Assembly (NCBI GenBank): GCA_963924555.1
Contig: OZ004596.1
Location: forward strand, 3,234,139-3,298,138
DNA length: 64,000 nucleotides
Direction: 5' to 3'
Source of the DNA: Crambe crambe
Lineage: Eukaryota > Porifera > Demospongiae > Poecilosclerida > Crambeidae
Shown here: positions 11,001 to 24,700 of the stretch, one piece after another
How the letters are laid out: each line of letters opens with the position of its first letter
How positions within the stretch are numbered: the stretch's first letter is position 1
The notes under the pieces: generated by a model
The model's input: only the letters and a program-made list of their open reading frames with translations
What the model was told of the DNA's origin: nothing
Databases searched by the model: none
Program-made: the position numbers and the translations under genes

Positions 11001-14000
11001 CCCAGTGTCTTTACATTTATGCTGTCAGGAGAGGCCTTTTAGAGGTAAAAAAGATACTCTGTTGGTTTTTAACTTCACTGGCTGTATCATTCATAGCTGT
11101 GGCCAACACAGTATGGGAAAAGGTTAGCTGCTTTTCAAATTGGCAAGGGATGCAGGCTTCTTTATTCACATCATGGAGTCTTTAGCAGTATTGAAAGACA
11201 GCTCAGTGAATCTGGTGATTTGGCCAATTTCAACCCTATATATAGACTATTGCCAGATGGAGTGAAGAATACTACTTTGATTCTTTCTCCTGATAACATT
11301 CTGTTTACTGTTTCTATTCCCTTCCCAAGTTTACTACGGTATGTATGAAAGTAAGATTACTGCCTAGCCTGGATCAATTCACATATGTTTGTTTGTTTAA
11401 TACTTATTCGGAATCATCTCTTCCTTTAGGAGCTTTCATTTCATTATTGTGTAGGTTAGATGATCCAATTTCTTGCGATGCCCACCTATTGAAGAAGCTA
11501 CCACAACTTATTAAGTTAGGTTTGTTGTCAATAGCTACAGTGGCTAATGTGTATTAATTGATTCCTGGGGTGAGTACAGTGGACCCTTGCTAGCTTGGGA
11601 CTTAGATTAGTGAAAGGTTCAGATTAGTGAATGCATAATGGAGCACTTTTAGTTTCCATTTAATGCACCTCAAAAATATGTGAAGGTTCAGGTTTGGTTT
11701 AGTGAGGGCCACACTCTATGTATTTGACACCTAGTACACAAAGGCTGAATAGATAGTGGATTCAAAATTGTGTTCAGTGACCCAGACCCCAGATTTTTTT
11801 TTCTTCTTCTTTGTAGGAGATTTTGAACAGGTAATACAGGTGATCACAGAAATGAGATCTACTAAGGCTTTAAAGCAGGTGATTTTAATTTAGCCCTATG
11901 TTTCTTTAGCCTTGTGGGCACGAGACTGAGGGAATGTTCATCTTCACAAAGTGTCAGCCCACAAATGCTGTTCATAAAAAAAAAATACATAAGTGCTATT
12001 TAATATCAACGACCCTTACCTAGTGCCAGCAAGAATTATCAAAAATTATTCATTCAACTACACTTCACACTATTATTTTCTACTTGGTATGTGGTTACCC
12101 TTGGAAATGATTAAGAAGTCATTTATTTTGTAGGCCATTGATAAACTGATCAAGTTGTATCCTATCCCTCAAGCTCCACCACAATTCATCATACAAATCA
12201 TCAATACTGCTATTACGAAAATCAATCACACAGGTGAGTGGTTGTAAAGAATGGTTTATAGCCAGCCACTCTTATCCTATTTTTATTATTGATGTGGTTG
12301 TTCTTGTAGTCTAAGGGGGAAGATGTTAGATTTTCGATTTAAGATAAAGGTTTGGGAATGTTGTGGGTAGGGGACGTATGTATTTAGTGTGTTAGGGATA
12401 ATTTGCGGGGTAATGCATCTTACTTAGGACCAGTCAGTCTACCATACTAATGATGTTCTTTTTCTTTAGTTAATCATGATGTGGAACTGCTGCATCGGTA
12501 CTTACTGGGATGTCGACAACTGGTGATATTAAGGCTAGCGTTGGACAAGCTTCATGCAGAAAAATCACACTCTCATAGTACAAGTCCTTTCCATGAGGTA
12601 TTTATTGTAATAAATTTATTCTAAATAAAAAAAGAAAAGTAGGGATGGCTGTGTGCAGTTCAATAAAGTTCATCAACAAGAGAGTGAACTTCCGGTAAGT
12701 AACCCTTACCCATCACCAACTACGAGCTAACTATTCCTACTTCACTCCCATGATAAGATATAAAGGAATAGCTCGTGGTTGGTGATGGGTAAGGGGTTAC
12801 TTGACTCTCTTGTTGCTGAACTTTTTTGAACCGCACACAGCCATCCCTACTTTTCTTTTTTATTTAGAATTTCCTTTACTTGTTCATCATGCTTATTATA
12901 GGCAACCGGATGCTGTGATCCTGCTATCAAAAGTTAAAGTTCATGTATTGTAGCTACGTAGTTCATTGGAGGTTTCATCATAATATTATATGAGCCGAAA
13001 TGAATCTGATCTGGAAGGACAATGCTATCTATACAGTTTATGATAAGATTGCCATTGACCTAATTTTGTATACGATTTTTAAGGCCTTTACTCAGTCTAA
13101 TCGCCAGCGTGCATCCGGTTGTATTTCCGCAATACAATTTCATTTACATGCTCATCACGCGGAATATACGGACACCGGGATACTAGGAAATTTTTATGAC
13201 CATGTATCTCTGGATTCTCTCGGCGGCAGTTTTAGGCCTGCACAGATGACCTTTTGTGTGAATTTGGTACACATAGCTATTACCACTAGAGAGTTATCAA
13301 GCCAAGTCTCAATTTCAAGTGTATTGTTGGATTATAGGGCCATTTCCTGTAAACTAGTTATTTCATTTTGATACCAGGTACATTCTATAGAGGAACACTT
13401 ACTGCATGCATAAATCCAATGATCATTTCTGTTCAAACATAATAACAAAATGACACCACATCTTTGCCACAAATAAATCACAATACACACTATAATGACT
13501 ACAGTCTTGACAGCTATGTTTCTTGAATTTCTACTTCAGTGCCTGCAGTGATCAATGACAAGTAAAGTATATCAGAGTAAACATGGCCCCTGCTACATTT
13601 GTGTCATAAGGAGAGCGTGCAGTATACACATCCAGAGAATATGGAACAAATGTTAATTTTGGACCCAATGTCAAGCTTGCTATAACCGAGTAGCAGGAAA
13701 TGTAAATTTTCACCCAGGACCGAAGGCCTAAACCAGTAACTACTGGTATATTAAACTGCAATGCAAAACAGGGTCTACAGGCATACTAACATAGCCACAC
13801 CTTCTAACATAGGGAAATAACTGGTGGCGTTCACTGTGAATAACACAGTAAACACACACTTTCAAGGAACACTACATTCTGGTTTACAGTACCTTGCAAC
13901 TTGCAAGCTCATTCTAGGGAGTGAATGTTGTATCAGATTAAACACGGAGAACAGTACTCTAAGTATTGCCCATCACCTGACATATCAACCCTTATTTGAG

Positions 14001-16706
14001 CCAGATCAGTAATGAACAGTCTACCCTATCAAAGTAGACATGAAAATTGTTCGAGACAGATGAAAAATTCTAACTTGAGAATGATTCTAACACTGCTATG
14101 ATTATATTAAACATACACTTATATATACAAACATGGGCCATTTGCTGTAAAATGTAAGTATCAACCTAAAGTATGGACATACATGTTAGAATACATACTG
14201 ACTATATGTTTGTAGTAAGATAACTTCTGTTCATCTCTCTGAAGGGTCCTTAAGAGCCATCTAAACTTCCACGACTCTCAACCACCATGGCTATTCTATG
14301 CTAAAAAGAGTTACTGTTTACTTACATAGCGGATGGTAAGGTAGAATAGGCCTATCACCATCTGTTGAGAACCAGCCTACCACCTATAAGCTATCTAGTG
14401 TGATGAAAAGCCGAGCTCAAGAGATGTACCTCAGCGGCCATTTTCTCAAAAATTATGACATCATCATGTAATACAAAATGTACACCGAATGTACCCTGGC
14501 GTATAGACTGTACTGATATAATGTTACATTAAGGACTGATTCATAACCAGACTAGTGCCTAGGATTTACGCTCTGAGCATCCAGATCAAAAGAGATAATT
14601 AATCAGTTATGAGGTCAAGGTCCAAGAATCATGTGTATGGGGCGGGGCATAAAAATGTCTGCCATGTTGTAGGTTGAAAGCTAGCGAGTTGGAAAATGAC
14701 ATGCTATTTTTGAACTTGTCAAGTTAAAGGTAAAGGATTATAGCGCAGTCAATTTTGAGTAGCAGTAGAAAATGTGGAGTCAAAATGCTTTATTGCATGA
14801 AGTACTTTGCCAGAAATAACTGCTGGCCACTGGTATATTTCATAATAACGGAGTATCGACTCTTGATAATGACTCTTATGGCCAATCTAATTGCTTGCAT
14901 GTAATGATGCTCTTTACTACAGACGACCAAATATTGCTGATGGCCAATCAAATATTGAGTATCTTACCATATAGCCGGGAATATTGACAGGAATTATATT
15001 GTACGATTTCCTCATAAAAAATACCAATGGCAGTATTTAATTTGACGGCGTGCAAAATAAATAATACGCATGCGTTGTGCATGCGAGCTATGTACAGCTA
15101 GCTAGCTCTCATCAGTTGTATGAGGGGCCATCATGTCTACAAAGCATATGGACCACTTCTTGGGGTGTGGGAGAGAGACTGACAACAGTGCATGCGTACA
15201 TATCGCAAACGTAATTAAATTGCGTGACTTTTTGGTGGTTTTATTTTTGGTGATATGATGCTTAAACCGCCAAAGCATCAAACTAAATATTTCCAGCTAT
15301 ACGGTATTACTCTGATGATGTTCTTTATCAAATCTCTCTTCTGGAGTATCTACTTCTAGCTCTGACTGGAAGTAATGATGCTCTTTTTTATGTTGTGGTC
15401 TGTTTTTTTAATGATTTTTGTTGTTCTTCTTTTTGTTTTACAGCTGTTTGATATCCCAGATGAACTAGCTTTGTGTATTTCGAATTCTCTCAAAAAGTAC
15501 TACAAGGAATTTGTTTCACCCAAAAGAGTTGTGAACCATTTGGATTTGAATGATCTGATTAAGACCTTTATCCTTCCATCTGAAGTTGGTGACCATCTGT
15601 TGAGCAATACTGTTGATTTAACCAATGACAGTGAAATCTCCAGTGAAATAGTCAGATTAGTACCTAAAGATGAATCCGAGTCTTGCTTGCTTGATTTAGG
15701 TAATGGAGATCTAGTAATTGTATCTTGTAGTTATTAAATTTGGTTTGTCTTCTTTTTAGGTTGCAGCATCTTTCTGGTGAGTGATCCATGTGCATTAATT
15801 CATCCGAAATGATGATTTTGATAATTCTAGCCTTTTTTAAAAGCTTTCAAGTCTGGAGAGGATGTCACAACCACATTGGAGAAAGTTGGAATACCAAAAC
15901 GAATCTTAATGGTGGAGTGCTATTGCTGTGTAGACCATTGCAGTACTTCTTACAATATCTATGTAGCTCTCATTCTGTCACGTTTTTCTACACGGTAAAA
16001 TTATTGAGAAGGATGTGGATGTTCTCCACCAGCAGTTGTATGATATATTTAATTCATTACTGAAAATCAAAGGTAAAAAAATCATTCATACATATGTAAA
16101 ATGATATAAAGAAATGATTGCTTGCTGGTATTTAGATAAAGAGAGTGAGCAAAATCCATGGTTGGGTATTTATCGTCTATGTGCTATGACATCTAATGTT
16201 GGTCATGCCTTTTCAATGGTATTGCTTCATCAAAAAGTATGCTATAAGTCTGAAAAAAATGAATTGGATGCGGATGAGGAGGAATGGGAGTCTGTTACTA
16301 CCGAGAGAGGGCATTGGGTCACCCTGTACAATACTCTGGAAGCTCTCCTGTACTTGTGTAATGTAGTTGGTGTTAAAGCACTCAGAAAACTACCTTCCAT
16401 TCCTTTTGCTGACATACCGGAGAACTATGAAGGAACTCGATGTGATTTTATTGCTGATCTTGGAAATCTACAACTCAGTTTGTTTGACAAAGGTGATTAA
16501 AAATAGGTATTATTTTGTTTAATGTTTAGTGTTTATTATCTTTAGCATTTAAGAGTAGTAGCATGTGTGCTTCTGCACTGAGGAATGGCGGTCCGTGTCT
16601 AATTGCTCACTCCTTATCTGAATGGATAGTTGAGAAGAAACTGCCAGCAACTATCGTAGTACAGATGCCTATCAGTGTCACTGACCAAAAAGAATGTAAG
16701 CATCAC

Positions 16707-16775
<69 letters not shown>

Positions 16776-17242
16776 ACTCTCAATAAAGGAGGTACCTTTG
16801 TATACTCACTCTGTATGAAATAACCTCCAAAAGAGGACCACTGTATACAAGTGGAAAGAAGTCACCTGTATGTATGTATGTATGTATGTATGTATGTATG
16901 TATGTATGTATGTATACATCATGTGTGCATGCCTTGTTATTTTGTGTCTTTGTTTTAACAGCACATTCTGGGAGCATTGTTCAGCTTAATCCACTTCTAA
17001 AGATGCTGCCAAGTTCACTAAGTCACACATGCCTACTTGTGCACTGTGCATGGCAGGCTGCATATGCAAAGAATGTGAGTTGAGAATACGGGTCTTTTTC
17101 AAAAGATGCTTAATTGTTAATCAAGATTCTTATATTTTAGGAATATACTCTTAGTCTGCAGTATATAAGTCAATTATCTAGTGCACAAACTATATCAGGT
17201 GAGCAGCAATCAATGGGCTATTACTAGATCCATGTGTGAGTG

Positions 17243-17331
<89 letters not shown>

Positions 17332-20300
17332 ATTGTATTCATCATTGTGCCATTGTGTTTTCTAAAAGGTATTGTAGGCTTATTGTGGTATTTAAAATTT
17401 GAAAATATCATTGTTCGAGTAATTGAAAATAAAAAAAGGGTAAGTTAACTACTGAAGGTTAGTAGCTGTAATATGATTCAATACCTTCTTTCAGGGGATC
17501 ACTATAGATCAGGAGATGATGGAACTAATTTCTGTTTGCCGAATTCTATTTGGCTACATTTTTCAGGTTTGTTTGTTCGTATTTGTTTTTGGTGAGCTGT
17601 AGTTTCTTTTAATGAATATTGGAATCTGTCTGATTGTTCAATGGCACAATATTCGTCAAAGCCATAAGCTTACTAGCTTATTAGCTTTTATGGTTGCCAT
17701 GGTATACCTAGCCACCCATTCATCTTGTTTTAGCTGTTGTGAGAGCTTCTAAAGTTATACTTCAGTAGTCCTATGTTAATATAGTTATGTAGTGTAGCAT
17801 TTAGAAACCTTTATATCTTAGTATAGACCTGGCTATGCTCCATCTTTTCATAGCCCAGAGCCCTCAGGAAATTATAGACCCCTGGTTTTTAGATATTGTA
17901 GACCCTTCTGTTTCAGTCTTCTAGTGTCTTTTATTTTAGTTTCAGACCTCTTTAAAGGAACATACCCCTGGAGATTTTGATGCTAGTAGAGACTCAGTCG
18001 TCTTACAGTAAGTTTGAATGATGTGTATGGGTTTATTTGAAATCTTGTTTGTTTGTTGTTGTTTTTTTGATTTATTTATTAATTTATTTATTAAGGGCTA
18101 CCGCATGCACATACAAAGTGTATCTTGAGAAGTAATTTTACTTTTTCCCCCTTTTTTTAGGCCTCAAAATCGAATTGTCTTGATGGATATTGTTGAGAAT
18201 TTTCCTTACTTGACCCCTACTGTGCTTCGGACATGTTTGGAATTACTTATTTTATCTGAGATTTCCTTACAGTTCGAAAAATCCATCAACGTGATGTCAT
18301 TTTTTCCTAATTGGCTGAGAAATTCTCTAAAGAAAAGTATTTATAAGGTATATATAAAGATGAACTAGTATGGAACCCATGACACTTTCTATTTGTGAAA
18401 ATGACTGGAAAGGTTGTACAATTAAATTTGAGAAAGAGGTGGTATTTAAGCATTGATTGCAGATTGTACCAGTTAGACCCATGCTTGAATTTATAGTCAT
18501 TGGCATCTAGGCCCAGTGCAGATCTGGGACTGGTGCTGTGGTTGAGTGGCCTGACATGGCTCTAACCCCATTTATTTTGGTGACATTTTGAAGGGTAAAC
18601 TGAGCATGTACACTCGTCCCACAATGCTAGTACAGTGGTTTTCAGTAAGATTGCAATTCTTGCAAGAACAAAACTGGTACAGTGGAACCTCCAAAAAAGA
18701 GGACACTTTGGGGAAAAGACCTCTGTCCTCATCTCGGAGGTTGTCCTTATTTCATAGGTTCCCTTTTTTGACACCGTTTCCATGGTAAAAATGACCTCCA
18801 ATACATATAATATTTAATGCAACTATAGCTATGTGCTATTGTGTGATATATTTTGAAAATAGTCATTAATGGTAGTCTGTGTCATATTCTTGAGCTTAAG
18901 TCCAGCAACTTTATCAATAGCTGAACCAATTAATAGGGCTTCTTTAGTATGCCCCCGACTCTCCAAAAATTGCTGTATATCTTCCAAAGAATCGATAGCC
19001 TCCTTGAAATTCTTGATTTTTGGTGAAGGAGGGGGTGGGGGTTCATCGTTAGATTCATCTCCACTCTTTTGTTTCTCCTGCTGGCCAAGCTGTGATAGAA
19101 AGCACTATCAAGATCTGTGCATACTGGGAGGTCATCCTCACCCCTGAGATATTCATCCACACTACATTCCTCACCAGCTGGCATTAATCTCTCTATGAGG
19201 CTTTGGTTCGTCTGCCTCTAAGAAGGAGTCTGTACCATCTGCACATGGACAGCTGACCACATCTAACCTCTCATCAAGTACACCAGCCTTTCGAAAACAC
19301 TTGAAGCTTCTCTTACATTTGACCATGCCATTGCCACCCACCTTATAGCTACAAGAATGTCAATGGACTTCACAACATCTGAAGCAGATTCACACTCATC
19401 TATCTTAGATAAGACATATCGTATTAACCATTTGCGATAGTGGAATTTAAAATTTTTGTTAATGCCAAGATCCAATGGTTGTAATACTGAAGTGGTATCG
19501 GCTGGTAAAAAGTAAATCTTTATATTACTATATTTGGTTGACAATTCTTCAGGATGACAGCCAGCATTATCCATAAACAAGAAAATATTACGATTCTTAC
19601 TTGATAACTGCCTATTTAGCTTAGTAGGTATGATATCCATGATTTCCCCTGTCATCCAAGCCTTCTTCTGACTAAAGTAATTAACAGGTAAGTCTGATTT
19701 GTTAAATTTCTTTTAGACATCTAGGAGTTTCTGAACGCCATATTACGATAGGCTTTAACTCTTTCTTACCACCAGAAGACACAAAAAATGCCTCCTCTTA
19801 CTTTTCTTCCCCCCATGACATTGTTTACCCCGCTGACCAAACCCGCTCTCAGGCAGAGCCTGCCAAAAAAACCCATGTTCCAAATATCATCCTTGGAGTA
19901 GTTATGAATAATTTCAGGAAGTCTTTCTTTCCATGATTGTACCGTCTCCCCATCCCAATCACCTGATTCACCACATATCTTAACATTGTATCACTTCTTC
20001 CATTTTTCGACCCACCCCATAGAACCTGTAAAACTAGGGCAATGTTCAATATTCAGTTGACAGCGAGCGAGCAAGCATTCTTTAGTGTTAGAAGATTTTG
20101 CTGTTTAGTTTATACAGGGGTGTATCCACCACTCTGGTTGGTCCGGTTTTCACCAGACCACTTTTATTATCCAATTCTCTTCATCCTTTCTATATATAGT
20201 TTCGGTCCGTAAAGGCGGTATTTACATGGAATTTCTAGTCCATATCCAGCACCTCTGTTAACTTTTGCTCCAGTTACTTCTACGAAGGCCTTATTCACTT

Positions 20301-21611
20301 CACGCTTTAAAAAGTGTGACAGGCTGGGGGCCAAGTTATAAGGAACATGACCAACTATTGAATCCTCCTTGTAAATTGCAACAGCATTGATATCTTTACA
20401 ATTATCTAGTTCCCGTTTCACCAGTAACGATTCCCCTTGCACTGGAGTCCAGACATCCTGATATACATGAAATCCTCTTATATATGAGTCTATCTTGAAA
20501 ACTTGAAGTTCAGCGCTGCTGTTCATCACTTGACTTGCCATGACTTCTATTCAGCTAGCAGAAAACGGCAGCTGCATGTAGCTAGCTTAGCTAGAAACAA
20601 CAGCGCAAGGAGCTAGCTAATTAGCAGCTGCATGCTATGCATGAAACTAAGCAGTTGTGTGACCCCCCCAATGGGATGTTACACGATTTGGTACAATATA
20701 TATATTATGCGCAGACAAGATAAACGGGAGGAGGGAGTATTGTTGATAAGTAACCATTTTGATTCAATTTTTATTACTCTGCATTTCACTTCTTCAGAGT
20801 GCATGGCAGGAACAGGTTCCTATGCAGTTACAGCAGAAAAGATCCAAGGTATTCATAGTATATAATTATTAATTGTAAGTGATTATTACTACCTGTTGTT
20901 TATTGTTGTTTTTTGCTGCAGTTTTTATCTGAAGCTGTGACTGTACACCTAGAAAAACAATCACAACCACTTGTATCATCAGCTCCAACATGTCAAATTT
21001 TATCAAAGACTCCTCCCGATGATATCTGTGTAGACATCACAGAATTTCAGGATTTTGTATTTGTGTTATCTCAACTTTGGAAACTTGATTTAGATGTAAT
21101 CAAATCCTACTGGGTGTGTAATTTGTTTGCTGGTGGATTGATTGATCTTGGAAAAAGAGTACGTCAGCTAGTAGCTAGTAATTGCCATTTTTTAAGAGTT
21201 GAAATGATTTCCTTTCCAGATTTTTTTGACGATTAACAATAAGTCAGATGTGCTGTTTAATTTATTATCACTGAGTGGATATTTAACAGACCAGCTGTTA
21301 CATAACATTGACGAAAAATCAGCTAAACTAGCATTGTTGGCTCAAACTCCACCTACACTGTTGGAGTGGATGCGAAAACAGGCATGTGCTTACATTATGC
21401 ACAATTGTACTAAGATGTAGAATGAATTTTTTGGTTTGTTTGTTTTTTCTAGGGATCTAGTCCTGCTGTGAAGAATTGTAAAAGAATACAACCTCTGTGG
21501 AAGTCTGCTTCTTTTCTCATTGCACTGATCATTCCTTACTTGTCCCAAAATCAAAGTTTTAAAGATAAAGCAACACAACTAGAAAAACTGATTCGATTGT
21601 TAAAGCAGTAG
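8088..21611 (+). CDS. RAB3GAP2: Rab3 GTPase-activating complex, non-catalytic subunit
   Basis: Thirty-three exons, 1358 residues (human 1393): 8088-8198, 8275-8377, 8706-8790, 8841-8885, 8942-9116, 9305-9401, 9478-9576, 10073-10221, 10319-10407, 10467-10618, 10754-10837, 10893-11044, 11097-11338, 11455-11519, 11817-11878, 12134-12233, 12470-12597, 15444-15699, 15760-15776, 15831-15911, 15967-16072, 16136-16492, 16546-16695, 16962-17074, 17141-17198, 17369-17439, 17495-17566, 17946-18007, 18161-18347, 20798-20848, 20922-21158, 21220-21381, 21453-21611. Landmarks shared with the human protein are GWLGW, FGRVLLLE, RRMWKGYREAQCGW, IYAVRRGLLE and GKGCRLLY in the N-terminal propeller, and QTPPTLLEWM near the C-terminus. 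With RAB3GAP1 it forms a GAP for Rab3 and a GEF for Rab18 at the ER and synaptic vesicles. Oddities are a 17-nt exon, one GC-AG intron (21382), and repeat insertions in introns 17 and 29. Confidence 0.92.
12605..12880. mobile_element. Foldback MITE (long hairpin)
   Basis: The two halves are reverse complements: TTCTAAATAAA..GTAGGGATGGCTGTGTGCAG at the left and CACACAGCCATCCCTACTTTT..TTTAGAA at the right. They meet around 12730-12775 through the arms TTACCCATCACCAAC / GTTGGTGATGGGTAA. The copy is about 260 bp with no coding capacity. A diverged full copy lies at 24018-24290 and a single arm at about 3046-3110. Confidence 0.75.
12880..14770. repeat. Long copy of dispersed repeat in RAB3GAP2 intron 17
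   Basis: 12900-13080 and 14540-14760 match, inverted, the two blocks of the short copy at 2560-3000. The 1.45 kb between them is present only here. A 123-codon open frame at 13000-13371 shows no recognisable domain. The element adjoins the foldback at 12605-12880, so the whole intron insertion may be one composite element. From 14770 to the intron end at 15443 I see no further feature except GCATGCG-rich DNA near 15067-15090. Confidence 0.55.
16710..16774 (+). repeat. (TG)n microsatellite in RAB3GAP2 intron
   Basis: About 32 uninterrupted TG dinucleotides lie between exons 23 and 24. Confidence 0.95.
16867..16915 (+). repeat. (TATG)n microsatellite
   Basis: About 12 perfect tetranucleotide copies lie in the same intron as the (TG)n run, 95 bp downstream of it. 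Confidence 0.95.
17246..17328 (+). repeat. (CT)n microsatellite
   Basis: About 41 uninterrupted CT dinucleotides lie in the intron between exons 25 and 26. The tract is pyrimidine-only on the transcribed sense strand, 40 nt upstream of the exon 26 acceptor. Confidence 0.95.
18680..20541 (-). pseudogene. Dead Tigger/pogo-type DNA transposon with HIRAN-like ORF
   Basis: This lies in RAB3GAP2 intron 29, antisense to the gene. In minus-strand order: an open frame 20541-20167 (124 aa) that looks HIRAN-like (GESLLVKRELDN, NAVAIY, VGHVPYNLAPSLSHFLKRE); a decayed CENP-B/Tc5-type region at about 20100-19860 (WVEKWKK, GESGDWDGETVQSW, ERLPEIIHNYSKDDIWN); a DDE_1 core at 19655-19263 (FMDNAGCHPEE, LPADTTSVLQPLDLGI); and a C-terminal tail ending at 18829. 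Frameshifts and stops separate the blocks, and a short deletion removes the first catalytic Asp expected after IWN. One candidate end, CAGTGGAACCTCC at 18680, fits Tigger terminal repeats. I did not find its partner on the 20.5-kb side. Confidence 0.75.
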
Positions 21612-21748
21612 AATATTCACTGTAAATTTACCTTTTTATTCCATTATTGTTATGATGTGGTAAATCTGAGACACTTTTATACGAACTCTGAATAACAGAA
21701 TATGTACAATCATTAGCATTTTGAAAATTGTTATACAAAATGGAGATG

Positions 21749-24700
21749 TCAAGTTAAAAATTCATTAGCTGGGATTTCATACACTTTAAAATCTTCAGCA
21801 GTACTGACATTGACACACGAGTCATTTTGAATTTGTTCTAATTCTTCTTGAGCTTCTTTGTATAATATGTCTACTGATTGGTCTCCAGCTTTCAGCTCCT
21901 CCCCTATTTTCTTGTATCTTTGGCTAAAATGTGTCAAGATCAACTGCTTTGCTCCAATTGTGTGGCAAAACGATGCAGCCATTCCTAATAAAGCAAGAAT
22001 TATCATCTTACGGTTATTATTGTTAACTGGTACTAATTTTAGAAATTTGCACCGATTCAAGGTCATAACAAAAAGAAGCTGCACTATCACAAAAGGGTGG
22101 GGCAAGCAACCAGCATTAGACTATAGCTAGTCACAATCAAGGAATCTCATTGGTCCATTTGGTGAATTCTATTCACTTAGAATCATGCCTTATGGCACTT
22201 AGAATTCACTTGCCCTAGGATGAAAACCCGGTAAAGATGGTCACTCCAATTAGTCCAATTCTAGCAACGCATCCGGTTATTGTTTCTAGGTGTGCTCTGA
22301 TTCATGTTTATTGCATTTAAAAATCATGGTTATTGTTTCCAAGTGCGTGTTGAGGTAAGTTAAACAACTCCAGTGATTGGCTATAGTCTAAATAAGTTAG
22401 ACACCTCGACCAACGGGATCTACGGTCTGTTTAGAAACCTTCGGGCCCCTTAGTAGCACCCTTGCTGTGCTCGGGATGCTACAGCCCAGGGCTCTCAGGT
22501 TTCTAAATAGACCGTAGATCCCTTGGTCTCATTGTCTAACTATTATCGGGATTTTCAAACCCATGATACTGGCATTGTACATGTTTGTTTCCCTCAGATA
22601 TAGAGCCAATCAACACCTGACTGGTATGGTACAGCATTTTATTATTGCAGGAATTTTCATTCTATATAAGTCACATGATTATAAGTGTAAGCCACCCACT
22701 TACTTGGAGTCGAATGACCATTTTCTCTACATTTTTCTTCATGAGAGTTCTCATTGGTTGCTTCATGCACTAAAACATCGGCATCTTTGGCAATAGGAAT
22801 AATGGCAGAACTGTCACAAGTATCTCCCAAAATCACCACTTTACGTCCAGGCCTAGTAGGACCCACTACTTCAGAAGGAGACACCTATGAAAGAGGAAGT
22901 TTGTATTACTCCAATGGGGCGTCCTTGCCTATCCTTACTTAGAGATCTATTAAAATATAATTATCGTATAGCTGGAGGATTATGTATTAATATTCCGAAT
23001 GAAAACAATAAGGCAGATGTGTTATTAACATACCAACATTGACACAACAAGAAATCACCTAAAATGCTGCCTCACACTCCATCTTTTTGTACTAGTTTAT
23101 TGATAATTATAACAATCTTTTATGCTCCAAAACTTGAGAGGACAGCTGGAACTGAAAAAATCCAGAATGTGCCTAAATTCCACACCCACTTGAAATGACT
23201 ATAATTTGAGTCAGAATTTTTAATCCTTGAAGTCATTGAAGGCAAAATAATACAAGAATTGAATTTGAAGAGGTCGCTACTTTTTTGTTTTTTGTCTGTT
23301 GTTGGTTTTCAAAATTATTGTAAGCAGTTCAGCAGACAGTCAGTGTATTATGTACATACATGCAAGTATCTGTAGAAATGTCATTATCATATCACACTGA
23401 TTGATCTATTCTCTTACACTCATTCCACTTGATAACATAATGGTTTCTCCCTTCTTTAATTTACCATACAACGGACCAGGTGGTACTCCAAGGGTTTTCA
23501 GTTTATCTACAAGCAACCTGATATAATATATGAAATTGACTGCCTTCCGTGTTAGTGTATACTTACTTTCCTGGCAATGGTGCTTCAGTGATCACATAAC
23601 CAAAACAGGCTACTCTATGATGAAGAATATTTGCCACTACAGATAAAGGGCCATCTTGACATCTGTACATAGGAAAATAATTTACATAATAAAACCATGC
23701 ACAATAACGGAATGTAAATCATGAGCCAAGTTAGTGCCTTATAATGGCCACCTTAATTATAATTATCTGAGGGTACTAAAATTTTAAACTTTGGCTGAAA
23801 TACAGCTTATAATCATTTGCGTGTACTAGTATTATTAGTAGGTGTGTATTTCTGTGGACATTGGCTCAAGTAACAGATCAAACCCATGTAATTGTTCAGC
23901 CGTGAACGATTCATAACTAGGTGGGAGGGCATTTATGAATTGCAGTCCACTTATTTTTTTCGCGGACCACCCCGCAAAAAAAATAAGTGGGCTGGCCTAG
24001 CGAGACTAGCTAATTGATCCAGGAAAAAGTATTTTTAAAAGGCAAGTAGAGATGGCTAATGTGCACGGTTCAAAGAGTTCGAATCAAGTAACCCCTTACC
24101 AATATTACCAAACTATAAGCTAACACTTCACTCCCATGATGGACCAGGATGAGATGTGAAGTAGGTTGTAGTTTGGTAATATTGGTGTGGTTCTTGAGTT
24201 TGGTGAGGGGTACGGGTAAGGGGTTACTTGACTCAAATTTGACTTTAGCCATCCCTACTTGCCTTTTTATTTAGAATATTTTTTTCCTTTACTTGTTGAT
24301 TACTGTTTTTGATGTAATGCAGATTACAGAGATACTTCTTACTTTGTACATTGACGGTGGATGGCACGGATTGTCCCATTGGACTAAACTTAATATTTTC
24401 TTTCATGACTTCAGAATACTTCTCTCCTATACAGTCAGCAACTCCTAAGTTGAAAGTCAGAACCTACTCATCTAGGTCTACACTGTATTCTGATATATCT
24501 AGGTCTACACTTCAAAATCCCCCAGGCGTACTTGGTACATGTCCTGAATTAGTAGTGCTCTGCATGCATAATGCGCACGCTCCAATTGTACAATTTTTAC
24601 AGCCTTTTGTGAGCAAGTATTCTTTAGTGCTTCAACTCTTTAGGAGATTTGCTGCTCTAAGTTGCAGGCAGGCTGCATACATAGAAACCTGTAAATGGTT

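Noticed and set aside
13000-13371. 123-codon frame in RAB3GAP2 intron 17
   Set aside because: Inside a dispersed repeat, no domain, and its start overlaps sequence repeated at 2.9 kb where the frame is not kept.
15967-15994. RAB3GAP2 exon 20 extending to CACG|GTAAAA at 15994
   Set aside because: It would leave only a 13-nt gap before the next coding block and a stop; splitting at ATG|GTGGAG (15911) with an acceptor at 15966 restores the RAB3GAP2 frame.
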